Notes under the pieces: model-generated | The model's database searches: none | Seen by the model: the letters and a program-made list of their open reading frames with translations, nothing else | Told to the model about the DNA's origin: nothing | Shown: positions 15,913 through 24,923 of the stretch, piece by piece | How positions within the stretch are numbered: the stretch's first letter is position 1 | How the letters are laid out: each line of letters starts with the position of its first letter | Program-made: the position numbers and the translations under genes | NCBI GenBank assembly: GCA_902779075.1 | Contig: CACZAK010000029.1 | Location: 14,636 to 78,635, forward strand | Origin: an uncultured bacterium | Lineage (GTDB): Bacteria; Verrucomicrobiota; Kiritimatiellia; RFP12; UBA1067 | Direction of reading: 5' to 3' | Length of the DNA: 64,000 bases

Positions 15913-17931
15913 TCATTCATCCTTTTGGGTTGTTTGTTCGTTTTTGGCTTGTTCGCCGTTTTGCTGGACCGGACCACCCGATCCTTCAATTTGTTGTTGC
16001 GGTACCCACTCCTCCAGGCGGGCCGTCTGCTCGATGGGCTTGACGTATGCGTCAGACTCGTCGGCGAGCGGCTTGGGGTCGAGGGCGTTTTCGAGATTGG
16101 GCTCCTTGCGCGTGATTGCGTCGTCGCGTACGAAGCCCGTCTTCCCGGAAGCCGTCTTGACGGCTAGCCCGCCCACCATCGCGGCGGCGGCGGCCTTCTG
16201 CTCCTCGGTAACGGCCTCGCGCGCGTCCACTGCGGCCTTGGCGGCCTCGTCCACGGGCTTGAGCGTGCTCGTCTGGCCGCGTGCGAGCTTCTCGAGCGGC
16301 TTCAAGAGCGGATCGTCGTCCTGGATGATCGTACACTTGAGGGGTTCGTTGATGTACTCCTCGATCTCGGGGATCGCGAAGGACTCGTCCTCGTCCGCGA
16401 AGGAGATCGCGATGCCGGTGTTGCCGGCACGGCCCGTGCGGCCGATGCGGTGTACGTAGTCTTCGGCCTCGTAGGGGAAGTCGAAGTTGATCACGTACTC
16501 GATGTCGTCCACGTGGATGCCGCGTCCCGCAACGTCCGTGGCGACGACGATCTTGATCTTGCCGGCGCGGAAACCCTCGAGCACCTGGAGGCGCTTGTTC
16601 TGGCTCACGTCGCCGGAGAGCATCTCGCACTTCACGCCGCGGCGCTTGAGCGACTCGTAGACGTCCTCGGTCGTGGACTTGCGGTTGCAGAACACGATCG
16701 CGCGGGCGTCAGGATGGAGGGAGATGTGGTTGAACAGGACCTTGAACTTGTCCTCGGAGCGGATCACGTACACGACCTGGCGGACGGTGTCCGTGGCGTT
16801 GTGCTCGCTCTCCACCTCGGCCTTGACGGGCTCTTCCATCCACTGCGATGCGAGACGCATCACGTCGTCGGTAAGAGTGGCTGAGTAGAGCATCGTGGCG
16901 CGCTTGTCCTTCTGCGGCAGGTGCGACATGATGCGGCGCACGTCGGGGATGAAGCCCATGTCGAGCATGCGGTCCGCCTCGACGCTCTTGAGGTCCACGA
17001 CGTGGCGCTGGCAGAAGTCCAGCAGACGTCCCGGCGTCGCGACGAGCAGATCGACGGGAGCTTCCTGAAGTTCCTCGCGCTGGCGGTCCATGTCCATGCC
17101 GCCGTATACGGCGAGCGAACGGAGGCCGCAGTATTTGCCGATCGCGTCGGCGTCCTTGCAAATCTGGATGACGAGTTCGCGCGTGGGCGCGATTACGAGG
17201 GCGCGCGGCGTGCCGCCCGTCTTCGCGCGCGACTCGGGCGTGCGGAGGTAGCGGGTGAGGATCGCCACGAGGAACGCAGCCGTTTTGCCGCTGCCGGTCT
17301 GCGCCTTGCCGGCGATGTTCTTGCCGTCGAGGGCGTTCTGGAGCGACAGCGCCTGGATCTCGGTGCAGTACTGGAAACCTAGGTCGGCGATGCCGTGCAG
17401 CACCTCCGAAGGAAGGTCGAAGTCCTGGAAGCGCATCTTGCCTTCCATGGGTTCGACGGCGAAGGACGCGGGGTCCCACGCCGCATGTGCCGCCTTGCGA
17501 GCGGCCATCTCCTCGGGGGATACGACGCCGCCCGGACGCATCTCGCTCGCGGCGGTGTTGACGGACCGAGGACGGCGGTCGCCGCCACGTTCGCTACGTC
17601 CGCCACGGCGCGCGCCTTCACGTCCGCGCGAGCCGCGTTCGCCGCGTCGTTCGCCCGACGCACCGTCCTTGCGGGGCGGGCGCTGCTGCTGTTGCTGTCC
17701 TGACGGACGCTGAGGTTGCTGACCAGCAGGACGCTGCCCTGCGGGACGCTGTTGCTGCTGGGGTTGTCCGCTACCGTTTCCGTGGCGGCCATGCTTGCCC
17801 CGCCGACCGCGCCCGTTGCCGGATCCTTCCTTTTTTCCGGCGCCAGTAGGCGCGCCCTTCCCGCCCTTGGGCGCCGAAGGGGATTTGCCGATCAATTTCT
17901 GGACCAGCTTCTTAAGAAATCCAAATGCCAT
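15913..17931 (-). CDS. DEAD-box RNA helicase lacking the DEAD motif
   Basis: The start MAFGFLKKLVQK (ATG 17931, GAAGAAGG upstream) gives 672 residues. An N-terminal low-complexity tail (about 20-150; Q-rich, then RG-rich) precedes the two RecA domains. Q motif, motif I AGKAQTGSGKT, Ia PTRELVIQI, Ib TPGRLLDF, III YSATL, V VATDVAGRGIH and VI HRIGRTGRAG are all present. Motif II should read VLDEADRMLDMGF after LKSVE, but the text goes LKSVE-ADRMLDMGF: about six residues including D-E are gone, in frame. Without them ATP hydrolysis should fail, so either a real loss or an assembly gap. Probably acts in ribosome assembly or RNA decay. The frame upstream to 18438 belongs to rpsI. Confidence 0.9.
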   Translation of the reverse strand: MAFGFLKKLVQKLIGKSPSAPKGGKGAPTGAGKKEGSGNGRGRRGKHGRHGNGSGQPQQQQRPAGQRPAGQQPQRPSGQQQQQRPPRKDGASGERRGERGSRGREGARRGGRSERGGDRRPRSVNTAASEMRPGGVVSPEEMAARKAAHAAWDPASFAVEPMEGKMRFQDFDLPSEVLHGIADLGFQYCTEIQALSLQNALDGKNIAGKAQTGSGKTAAFLVAILTRYLRTPESRAKTGGTPRALVIAPTRELVIQICKDADAIGKYCGLRSLAVYGGMDMDRQREELQEAPVDLLVATPGRLLDFCQRHVVDLKSVEADRMLDMGFIPDVRRIMSHLPQKDKRATMLYSATLTDDVMRLASQWMEEPVKAEVESEHNATDTVRQVVYVIRSEDKFKVLFNHISLHPDARAIVFCNRKSTTEDVYESLKRRGVKCEMLSGDVSQNKRLQVLEGFRAGKIKIVVATDVAGRGIHVDDIEYVINFDFPYEAEDYVHRIGRTGRAGNTGIAISFADEDESFAIPEIEEYINEPLKCTIIQDDDPLLKPLEKLARGQTSTLKPVDEAAKAAVDAREAVTEEQKAAAAAMVGGLAVKTASGKTGFVRDDAITRKEPNLENALDPKPLADESDAYVKPIEQTARLEEWVPQQQIEGSGGPVQQNGEQAKNEQTTQKDE

Positions 17932-18047
17932 AGTGCCTTCTTCAAATCTGTGAACGCAAAGGGCCGCTGGAAGCAGAACTTCCACGGCGGCCCAATGCAA
18001 GCTTCGCCCTGCGCGCGCGGACGCGCGGCAGGACGGAGGATTCCGAA

Positions 18048-18438
18048 TTAACGCTTCGAGAACTGGAAGCGCTTGCGGGCGCCGGGCTGACCGGGCTTCT
18101 TGCGCTCCTTCATGCGGCTGTCGCGCGTCATGCAGCCGGCCTGCGCGCAGGTTGCCGTCCGCCGCCACGAGGGCGCGGGCGAGGCCGTGGCGGATCGCGC
18201 CCGCCTGGCCGCTGCAGCCGCCGCCCTTCGCGAACACGATCACGTCCACGGCGGACGCGTCGAATCCGGAGATCGCGATCGGCTGCTTGAGGTAGTCACG
18301 CAGCGCCTCTGAGGTGATGTACTCCTCGAGTGCCACGTTGTTGACGGTCCACTTGCCGTCGCCCTGGGCGAGCGTCACGCGCGCGCAGGCGGTCTTACGA
18401 CGACCGGTTCCGGCGGAAATCACTTTCTTGGTAGCCAT
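18048..18438 (-). CDS. rpsI: 30S ribosomal protein S9, frameshifted near its C-terminus
   Basis: S9 binds the 30S head, its C-terminal tail reaching the P-site t[43 protein letters not shown] and [10 protein letters not shown] are read in one frame from 18438. The remainder, [14 protein letters not shown] to the invariant FQFSKR and TAA at 18048, is in another. The break is at about 18129-18152, where roughly four residues are missing, consistent with an 11-bp loss between GCGCAG-like repeats. S9 is essential in most bacteria, so a sequence error is the likeliest cause. It follows rplM by 13 bp as in most genomes. Confidence 0.9.
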
Positions 18439-18451
18439 TCCTAAAATCTCC

Positions 18452-18883
18452 TTAGAGCGTGATCACTTCCGGCTTCTGAGCCGCGTGGGTGTGTTCGGGG
18501 CCCGCAAACACTTTCAGGCGCGTCATCATCTTGCGCGCGATGGTGTTCTTGGGGAGCATGCCCCAGACGGCTTCCTTGATCATACGGTCGGGATGCTTCG
18601 CGCGCATCGTGGCGGCCGTGAAGTGCTTCAGGCCGTCCCGGTAACCGGAATAGCGCTGGTAGTCCTTCTGCGTTTCCTTCTTGCCGGTGAGCTTCACCTG
18701 GGCGGCGTTGACCACGATCACGAACGCGCCGGCGTCCACGGAGGGGTCGAACGAGGGGGAGTCTTTCGCGCGAAGCTTGTTCGCGATCACGACGGCGAGA
18801 CGACCAAGAACCTGGTCCTTCGCGTCCACCAGCAACCACTTCCGGCTGTCGCCGGGGTTCGCTGGACGAGTGCTTTTCTGCAT
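18452..18883 (-). CDS. rplM: 50S ribosomal protein L13
   Basis: L13 is an early-assembly protein of the large subunit. The 143-residue product has WLLVDAKDQVLGRLA (about residues 16-30), DAGAFVIVVNAAQVKLTGKK, and the signature EAVWGMLPKNTIARKMMTRL (about 105-124). The ATG at 18883 follows AAAAGGAAAGAAAC. It is the first gene of the rplM-rpsI pair, with a structured leader upstream. Confidence 0.97.
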   Translation of the reverse strand: MQKSTRPANPGDSRKWLLVDAKDQVLGRLAVVIANKLRAKDSPSFDPSVDAGAFVIVVNAAQVKLTGKKETQKDYQRYSGYRDGLKHFTAATMRAKHPDRMIKEAVWGMLPKNTIARKMMTRLKVFAGPEHTHAAQKPEVITL

Positions 18884-19033
18884 GTTTCTTTCCTTTTCGT
18901 GTGGCTTTGTGCCCCGCCGCGGCGAGGTTTTGTCCGTTTGCGCAGACGGAACTCCCGCCTGCGGAGAACCGACTTCGTCAGCCGATTCCGCGTGTGAGCA
19001 GTATAGTTAATCAAAAAAACCGTGCGCCGTCAA
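18884..19033 (-). promoter_or_regulatory. Promoter region and structured leader of rplM-rpsI
   Basis: On the minus strand TTGACG (19028-19033) and TATACT (19000-19005) are present but 22 bp apart, longer than ideal. The leader that follows contains three successive short hairpins: CTCCGC/CGGGAG, TCCGT/ACGGA and CCTCGCC/GGCGGGG. Such a leader could allow autogenous control by L13 or S9, known from other bacteria; here it is inference. Confidence 0.4.
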
Positions 19034-19104
19034 GACGGCAAATTAACTTTTTTGAAAATTCCGGACAGCGCGCGGAACGAGACACGCGACTCCCTTTCTA
19101 GTGC

Positions 19105-19124
19105 GACCGCGCTAAAGCGCGGTC
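19105..19124. terminator. GACCGCGC hairpin after the first giant BspA gene
   Basis: Eight-bp arms GACCGCGC and GCGCGGTC flank TAAA. It lies just past the stop at 19132 of the minus-strand gene. A T-rich tract follows only on the plus strand, so it may be a dispersed repeat and not an intrinsic terminator. Confidence 0.45.
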
Positions 19125-19131
19125 CTTAATT

Positions 19132-22100
19132 TTATTCAACCGTCACGGGCCAAGTGATAGCAGGACGCTTGCACGTCGCCTGACCGTAGCCGACGCCTTC
19201 GACGACCACGCCGCTCACCTTGAAGGTGTACTTCTTGAGCTTCGTCGCATTGCCCTCGCCTTCCAGCGCGTAGACCTTGAATGAACCCTTGAACGTACCC
19301 TTCTTCGGCGTATAGGTGAGCTTCATGGCGGAGAGATTCGATCCCTTCGACTTATCCACCAGAAGCCCCTTTCCGGACGCCGCATTGTAGATTTCCGGCA
19401 GCGCCGCGCCCCTCTTCGGCTTCGCCCACTTGACGCTCGCGGCCTTGGCGAACTGCCACTTGCCACCCGACGCCGTCACCGGCACTTCATTCGGCAGGAG
19501 ATCCGCAAGGACGGTGCCAGTAAAGGCCGAAATACCGTCCACGCCAACGGACACCGTCGTACCAGACTTGGTCCAGTTGCCGCCCACGTCCGCAGACTGC
19601 ACGTGCCATGTGCCAAGCGAACCTGCGAACTTCTCGCCGCCAATGGTAACCGTCATAGTGCCCACCTTCTTGACCTCTAGCGTGACCGTCAGCGGAGCTG
19701 CGGCGCTCACGAGGCCCTGCACGCCCCTTATGGTGTACCTCTTGCCGTCAAGGAGCGTCACGTATCCGGACACCTTGCTCGTACCTCTCCTGATGTTCAC
19801 CTTACCTAGTTTGAGTTCCACCACTCCAACCACGTCATATCCGGAATACACCGCGCCGCGCAGCGTCTTCCCTGCGGAGTAGGCAGCCTTGATGTTACTC
19901 GGGGAAAGGAACACGTAACCACTCCCGCCGGATGGCGTGGTGCCGGAACCAGAACCAGCGCCGGAGCCAGAACCGGAACCAGAGCCAGCGCCGGAACCAG
20001 AGTCAGCGCCAGAGCCGGAGCCAGAACCAGAGCCAGGTGCAGACGGATCATCCCCGGCGGGATGCGAACTCACCCAGTGTGCATAAAACGTCACATCTGC
20101 CGTCACCACTGTGGAAGCGTCAATCCGCGAACCGGCGTCTTTCTCCGTGAACCAACCGTCGAACGTGAAACCCGCATACGTAGCCGAAGGCAGTTTCCCG
20201 ACCGCAGAGCCGGACTCCACGTCGCGCGTCGCATCCGCACACGTACCGCCATTTGCGTCGAAAGTCACAGTGAAGATATCCGACGGCTCCACGAACGTGA
20301 CCTTGTCGACATCATCATAGGAACCTGCAAACAACCCTTTGACGCGCTCCTTGTCGCCCTTCTCGACATAGACCGTCACCAGCCCCGTTCCATCGAACGC
20401 ATGCTCGCCGATCACAGTCACGCTCGCCGGGATCCTCACGCCGGTCAATGTGGTGTGGCCGTAGAACGCGCTGACGCCGATGGAGGTAACGCCATTCGGA
20501 ACCGTCACCTCGGCGTCAGACCCCACGTAGAAGTATATAACGTTGCGAACTTTGACAAATCCCTCCGCGTCCGCCATCCCCTTGCATCCCCAAAACGTCA
20601 TATCCCCGATGCTCGTCACGCCTTTCGGAATCGTAACGCCAGTCAATGCCGCGCACTTGTAAAACGCCCTGTCACCGATTCTCACCACGGGACAGCCACC
20701 GAGCGAGGAAGGCACAGTGATTTTGCCCTCTACCGTCTTGTAGGGGACAGCCGGCTTACCGTCATTGTAGATTTCCGCCTCTCCATCAACGATCCGGTAG
20801 GTCCAGTTTACGCCGTCTGCGTCCGTCCACGTCTCGTATTCCATGTCCACGAACGTGAGCCCGCTCGTGTCGAGATTCGCCTTCTCAAGCATCTCCTTGA
20901 CGCGCTCCTTGTCCCCCTTCGAGACATAGACGGTCGTCAATTCGGTGCAGCTTTGAAACGCATACTCCCCGATGCCCTCCACGCTCTTCGGTATCGACAC
21001 TTCCGTCATTCCCCTGCAGTTCATGAACGAGCTTAACCCGATGAGCTTCACGCCATACTCGATTGTCATGCTAGTGAGGCCGGAGCAGCCAGTGAACGCG
21101 AAATCGCCGATGTCCTCAACGCCGCCGGCAAACGTGACGTTCGTGAGCGACGAGCAGTTTAAGAATGTGCGACTCTTTATGCTCGTCACGGCCGGCGGGA
21201 TCAAGATGCTCTTCAGGGATTCGCATTCGCAAAAAGCGTATTCCCAAATGCTCGTTATGCTATTGGGCAGATTGACGGAAGGCAGCTTCTGGCAGCCGGA
21301 GAACGCCTTGTAGCCGATGCTCTCCAGGCCATCGGGCAACTCGACGTTCTCCAGCGATGCGCAGTCGCAGAACGCACCCCACCCAATGGTCTTCACGCCA
21401 GGCTGGAGCACCACGTCCTTCAGGGACGTGCACTCCTGGAACGCATCTTTTCCGATGTCAACAACGCTGCCCGGAATCACAACGGCCGACAGGGCGGTGC
21501 AACCGCTGAACGCGGACTCGCCGATCACCTCCAAGCCCTCGTTGAGGCGCAAGGCGCTTAGAGACGTGCATTCGCAGAACGCATATTCGCCGATGGTCTT
21601 CACCGTTTTCGGCACCGACACCTTCGCCAGCGAGCGGCACTTCCCGAATGCCCATTTGCCAATGCTCGTCACGGTATCAGGTATCGTCACTTTCTCCAAG
21701 GCGGTGTTGCTGAAGGTATCGTCTTCAATGGTTGTCACACCGTTAGGAATGTTCACGTACTTCAAAGCGGAACAGTCTTCAAATGCGGACTCACCGATGC
21801 TCGTCACGGTATCAGGTATCGTCACGCTCGTCAATGCGTCGCAGTCCTCAAACGCAAAATCGCCGATCCTCGTCACAGGGTGCCCGCCGAGCGTAGATGG
21901 AACGGTGATCTCGCCTGCCGTGGCGTCGGGGATCGCGGCCTCGTCGTCATTGTAGATCTCGGCCTCGCCCGCGTCATTGACCCGGTAGCACCAGACAATG
22001 CCGTCGACCGTTTCTTTAAGTGCTCCTTCTTCATCAATTGAACCTTCCAGGTCTTCCTTGAAACTGAGGCCGGCCGTGTCATACCCGGAATCCTCAATCA

Positions 22101-24900
22101 TCTGCCTCACGCGCTCCTTGTCGCCCTTCACAACATGAACAGTCGTCCATGCCGTGTCGTTGCGGAACGCATCGTGGCCGATGCTCTTCACGTTCGGCGG
22201 TATCGTCACGCTCGTCAAGGACGTCTTGCCCACGAAAGCGCCGCTGCCGATGCGCGCCACGGTATTCGGTATCGTAACCTCGGCGGTGGAACCGGCATAG
22301 TAATGGAGAACGTCGCGGACGATGACGAAACCGGAGTCGTCCGCCATGCCCTTGCAACCCCAGAACGCCCAGTCGCCGATGGCCGTAACGGCATCGGGGA
22401 CCGTCACGCTAGTCAGCTTGTCGCAGCCATAGAACGCGGAACCGCTGATCTCGGTCACGCCCGCCGGTATCGTCAAGCTCGTTGCCGAACCGTCGTAGTA
22501 GTAGATGACACCGCGGACGATGACAAAACCATCCTCGTCCGCCATGCCCGTGCAACCCCAGAACGCCTCGTTGCCGATGCTCGTCACGGTGTCGGGTATC
22601 GTCACGCCTGTCAGCGAACTGCAGTCGGTGAATGCATAATCGCCGATGCGCGTAACGGGGCAGCCGCCGAGCATGGCGGGGACCGTGATGCTGCCGCGCG
22701 TCGCCTCCGGAATCGCGGGCTCCTCCTCGTCGTTGTATATCTCCGCCTCGCCGTCGACGATCCGGTACTGCCATTCGACACCGTATTCATCCACCTCCAT
22801 TTCGGTCCCCTCGGGCATCCAGTGCGCATAGCATGTCATATCGTCCGTCACGACGGTCGCAGGCGTGATCAGGATGCCTTCGTCTTCATCCACTTCCGTG
22901 TACCAGCCCTTGAACACCCACCCTGCGCGCGTAGGAGTGGGAAGCGCCCCCACCGCCGCGCCGCTCGCGACAATGCGGGGGGTGGTCTCCGACACGTCGC
23001 CGTAATTCGCGTCAAACTCAACTTCGAAGCTCGTGTCCAGTCCGTCGCTGAATATGATTCCGGTCGTATCGAGTTTCGAATCCTGAAGCATCTTCTTCAC
23101 ACGCGCCTCGTCGCCCGGCTCGACCTCGACCATGGCCAGCACCGTATCGGCGAAGGCGTAATCGTCGATGCGCCTCACGCTCTTCGGCACTTCTACAGTG
23201 TCCAGCTTCCCACAACCCCTGAACGCTTCATAACCGATCCTCTTCACGCTGGAAGGGAATTTCACTTCATCAAGCGACGTGCAGTATCCGAACGCCCTCT
23301 CCTCAATGAACGTAAGGCCACCGCTAATCGTAACGACATAGAGGTCGGTGCATTGGTAGAACGCCGCGCGCCCAATGCTACAAACGGTCGCAGGCACCGT
23401 CACATGCCATAGTGAACCACAGTGGTCGAACGCATACTCCCCTATGCGTGTCACGCCTTCCGGAACATCCACCTCATCTTCGGAACCGGCGTAGTGGTGG
23501 AGAACTCCGCGAACGATGACGAAGCCGTCATCGTCCGCCATGGCGTCGCAGCCGGAAAACGCGTCGGCGAGGCTCGTCACGGTGGCGGGCACCGTCATCC
23601 TAAGTGACGAACAGCCGGCGAACGCCTGTCTTCCTATGCTAGTCACGCTCGCAGGCAGCGTAACGCCGGTTATGCGCTCGCAGCCCTTGAACGCCTCGCG
23701 CCCGATGCGCGTGACGGGGCAGCCGCCGAGCGTGGCGGGAACCGTGACGTCTCCTGCCGTGTCAAGCGGAATCGCGCTGTCACCGGTACCGCCATATATC
23801 TCCGCCTCTACGCCGTTGGTCTTAAAACGCCATTCAACGCCGTTGACCGTTTGCTTGTTGATGGTTCCGTGGTCTTCCTTGAACTCCAGCCCGCTCGTGT
23901 CAAGGCCCGATGCCTCGAGCCGCGGCTGCACGGTGGCCGTATCGCCACTAAATACATGCACCGTTTTCAAGGCGGAGCAGTCCTTGAAGGCGTTATAGCC
24001 GATCGTAGCCAAGCCAGGAATAGTCATGTGCTTCAGGGACGTACACCCTTTGAACGCCTCGGTTTCGATGCTCGTCAAATAGGTGGGAGTGATGAAATTC
24101 ACGCTCTTCAACGCCAAACATCCGGCGAAAGCCTCCAATTCAATGATCTCCACGAATTCGGGCATCGTCACGCTCGTCAAGGCGGAACATTGGTGGAACG
24201 CACGAGACCCTATGCTCTTCACTTTGCAGCCGCCGAGCCACGAGGGAATGTCTATGTGGCCTGCCGTAGTCTTGGGGATCACGGGATGGTAATTGTTAGA
24301 CAACTGCGCCACGCCGTCTTTGGCCTGGAATTGCCAGACGACACCACCGGCCTTCTCGTGGTACATTACTTCCAACACCGGGTCGCAACCCTCGAAGACA
24401 TCTGAATCCCTGCCCAACACGTCGATGAACCTCGAAGGCAGGGACGCCGTGCGCAACGCCGGACAATTAGCGAACACCTTCCCTTCGATACTCACAACGC
24501 TGTCAGGCACAAACACGTCTTCCAGGGCGCTGCATCCCATGAACGCGCCCCATCGAATGCGCGTCACGGCGTCCGGTATCGTCACGTCGGTGAGGCCGAT
24601 ACACTGGTAGAACGCGTAACTACCGATGCTCGTAACGAGTTTTCCGTTTATTTTGGACGGGATCTTCAAAGTGCCCGTGGGCTTTGGATCAATGGCGGCC
24701 CCCGGCGAAGTCTTGTATATCTCCACGCCTCCGGAAGTCAATTCATTATAGGACCACGTGTACATGCCATCATTCCAGGTCTCGATGTCGGCCTGCGCCG
24801 TGCCTGCAAGCGCGAACGCGGCCGTTGCGGCAACCGCCCGTGCGGCACCGCCAAACCAGCTACAGCATGAACGCAATGGTTTCTTCAAACTCTTTTTCAT
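19132..24900 (-). CDS. Giant secreted BspA-type LRR protein with InlB repeats
   Basis: The start is ATG 24900 with AAAAAGGAAC upstream (the frame extends to 25254, but that part is the neighbour's 3' end). The 1,922-residue product has a signal peptide (about residues 15-38, AVAATAAFALAGTAQA) and long runs of LRR_5 repeats (SVTIPDTVTSIGESAFE type) arranged in blocks, each opened by a WxYR-DGEAEIYND segment. Two InlB B-type repeats occur, near residue 660 (YGDVSETTPRIV) and near 1,600 (VTFDANGGTCADATRDV). A Gly-Ser linker (about 1,640-1,680) leads to a C-terminal module of about 260 residues ending in KRPAITWPVTVE that is shared with the next gene. Cell-surface binding is inferred from the family. 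Confidence 0.85.
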   Translation of the reverse strand: MKKSLKKPLRSCCSWFGGAARAVAATAAFALAGTAQADIETWNDGMYTWSYNELTSGGVEIYKTSPGAAIDPKPTGTLKIPSKINGKLVTSIGSYAFYQCIGLTDVTIPDAVTRIRWGAFMGCSALEDVFVPDSVVSIEGKVFANCPALRTASLPSRFIDVLGRDSDVFEGCDPVLEVMYHEKAGGVVWQFQAKDGVAQLSNNYHPVIPKTTAGHIDIPSWLGGCKVKSIGSRAFHQCSALTSVTMPEFVEIIELEAFAGCLALKSVNFITPTYLTSIETEAFKGCTSLKHMTIPGLATIGYNAFKDCSALKTVHVFSGDTATVQPRLEASGLDTSGLEFKEDHGTINKQTVNGVEWRFKTNGVEAEIYGGTGDSAIPLDTAGDVTVPATLGGCPVTRIGREAFKGCERITGVTLPASVTSIGRQAFAGCSSLRMTVPATVTSLADAFSGCDAMADDDGFVIVRGVLHHYAGSEDEVDVPEGVTRIGEYAFDHCGSLWHVTVPATVCSIGRAAFYQCTDLYVVTISGGLTFIEERAFGYCTSLDEVKFPSSVKRIGYEAFRGCGKLDTVEVPKSVRRIDDYAFADTVLAMVEVEPGDEARVKKMLQDSKLDTTGIIFSDGLDTSFEVEFDANYGDVSETTPRIVASGAAVGALPTPTRAGWVFKGWYTEVDEDEGILITPATVVTDDMTCYAHWMPEGTEMEVDEYGVEWQYRIVDGEAEIYNDEEEPAIPEATRGSITVPAMLGGCPVTRIGDYAFTDCSSLTGVTIPDTVTSIGNEAFWGCTGMADEDGFVIVRGVIYYYDGSATSLTIPAGVTEISGSAFYGCDKLTSVTVPDAVTAIGDWAFWGCKGMADDSGFVIVRDVLHYYAGSTAEVTIPNTVARIGSGAFVGKTSLTSVTIPPNVKSIGHDAFRNDTAWTTVHVVKGDKERVRQMIEDSGYDTAGLSFKEDLEGSIDEEGALKETVDGIVWCYRVNDAGEAEIYNDDEAAIPDATAGEITVPSTLGGHPVTRIGDFAFEDCDALTSVTIPDTVTSIGESAFEDCSALKYVNIPNGVTTIEDDTFSNTALEKVTIPDTVTSIGKWAFGKCRSLAKVSVPKTVKTIGEYAFCECTSLSALRLNEGLEVIGESAFSGCTALSAVVIPGSVVDIGKDAFQECTSLKDVVLQPGVKTIGWGAFCDCASLENVELPDGLESIGYKAFSGCQKLPSVNLPNSITSIWEYAFCECESLKSILIPPAVTSIKSRTFLNCSSLTNVTFAGGVEDIGDFAFTGCSGLTSMTIEYGVKLIGLSSFMNCRGMTEVSIPKSVEGIGEYAFQSCTELTTVYVSKGDKERVKEMLEKANLDTSGLTFVDMEYETWTDADGVNWTYRIVDGEAEIYNDGKPAVPYKTVEGKITVPSSLGGCPVVRIGDRAFYKCAALTGVTIPKGVTSIGDMTFWGCKGMADAEGFVKVRNVIYFYVGSDAEVTVPNGVTSIGVSAFYGHTTLTGVRIPASVTVIGEHAFDGTGLVTVYVEKGDKERVKGLFAGSYDDVDKVTFVEPSDIFTVTFDANGGTCADATRDVESGSAVGKLPSATYAGFTFDGWFTEKDAGSRIDASTVVTADVTFYAHWVSSHPAGDDPSAPGSGSGSGSGADSGSGAGSGSGSGSGAGSGSGTTPSGGSGYVFLSPSNIKAAYSAGKTLRGAVYSGYDVVGVVELKLGKVNIRRGTSKVSGYVTLLDGKRYTIRGVQGLVSAAAPLTVTLEVKKVGTMTVTIGGEKFAGSLGTWHVQSADVGGNWTKSGTTVSVGVDGISAFTGTVLADLLPNEVPVTASGGKWQFAKAASVKWAKPKRGAALPEIYNAASGKGLLVDKSKGSNLSAMKLTYTPKKGTFKGSFKVYALEGEGNATKLKKYTFKVSGVVVEGVGYGQATCKRPAITWPVTVE

Positions 24901-24923
24901 CGCTTTGTTCCTTTTTGGGAGCC

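Noticed and set aside
14466..16043. 525-codon plus-strand frame
   Set aside because: It is antisense to the lipoprotein and asd; the composition is that of a shadow.
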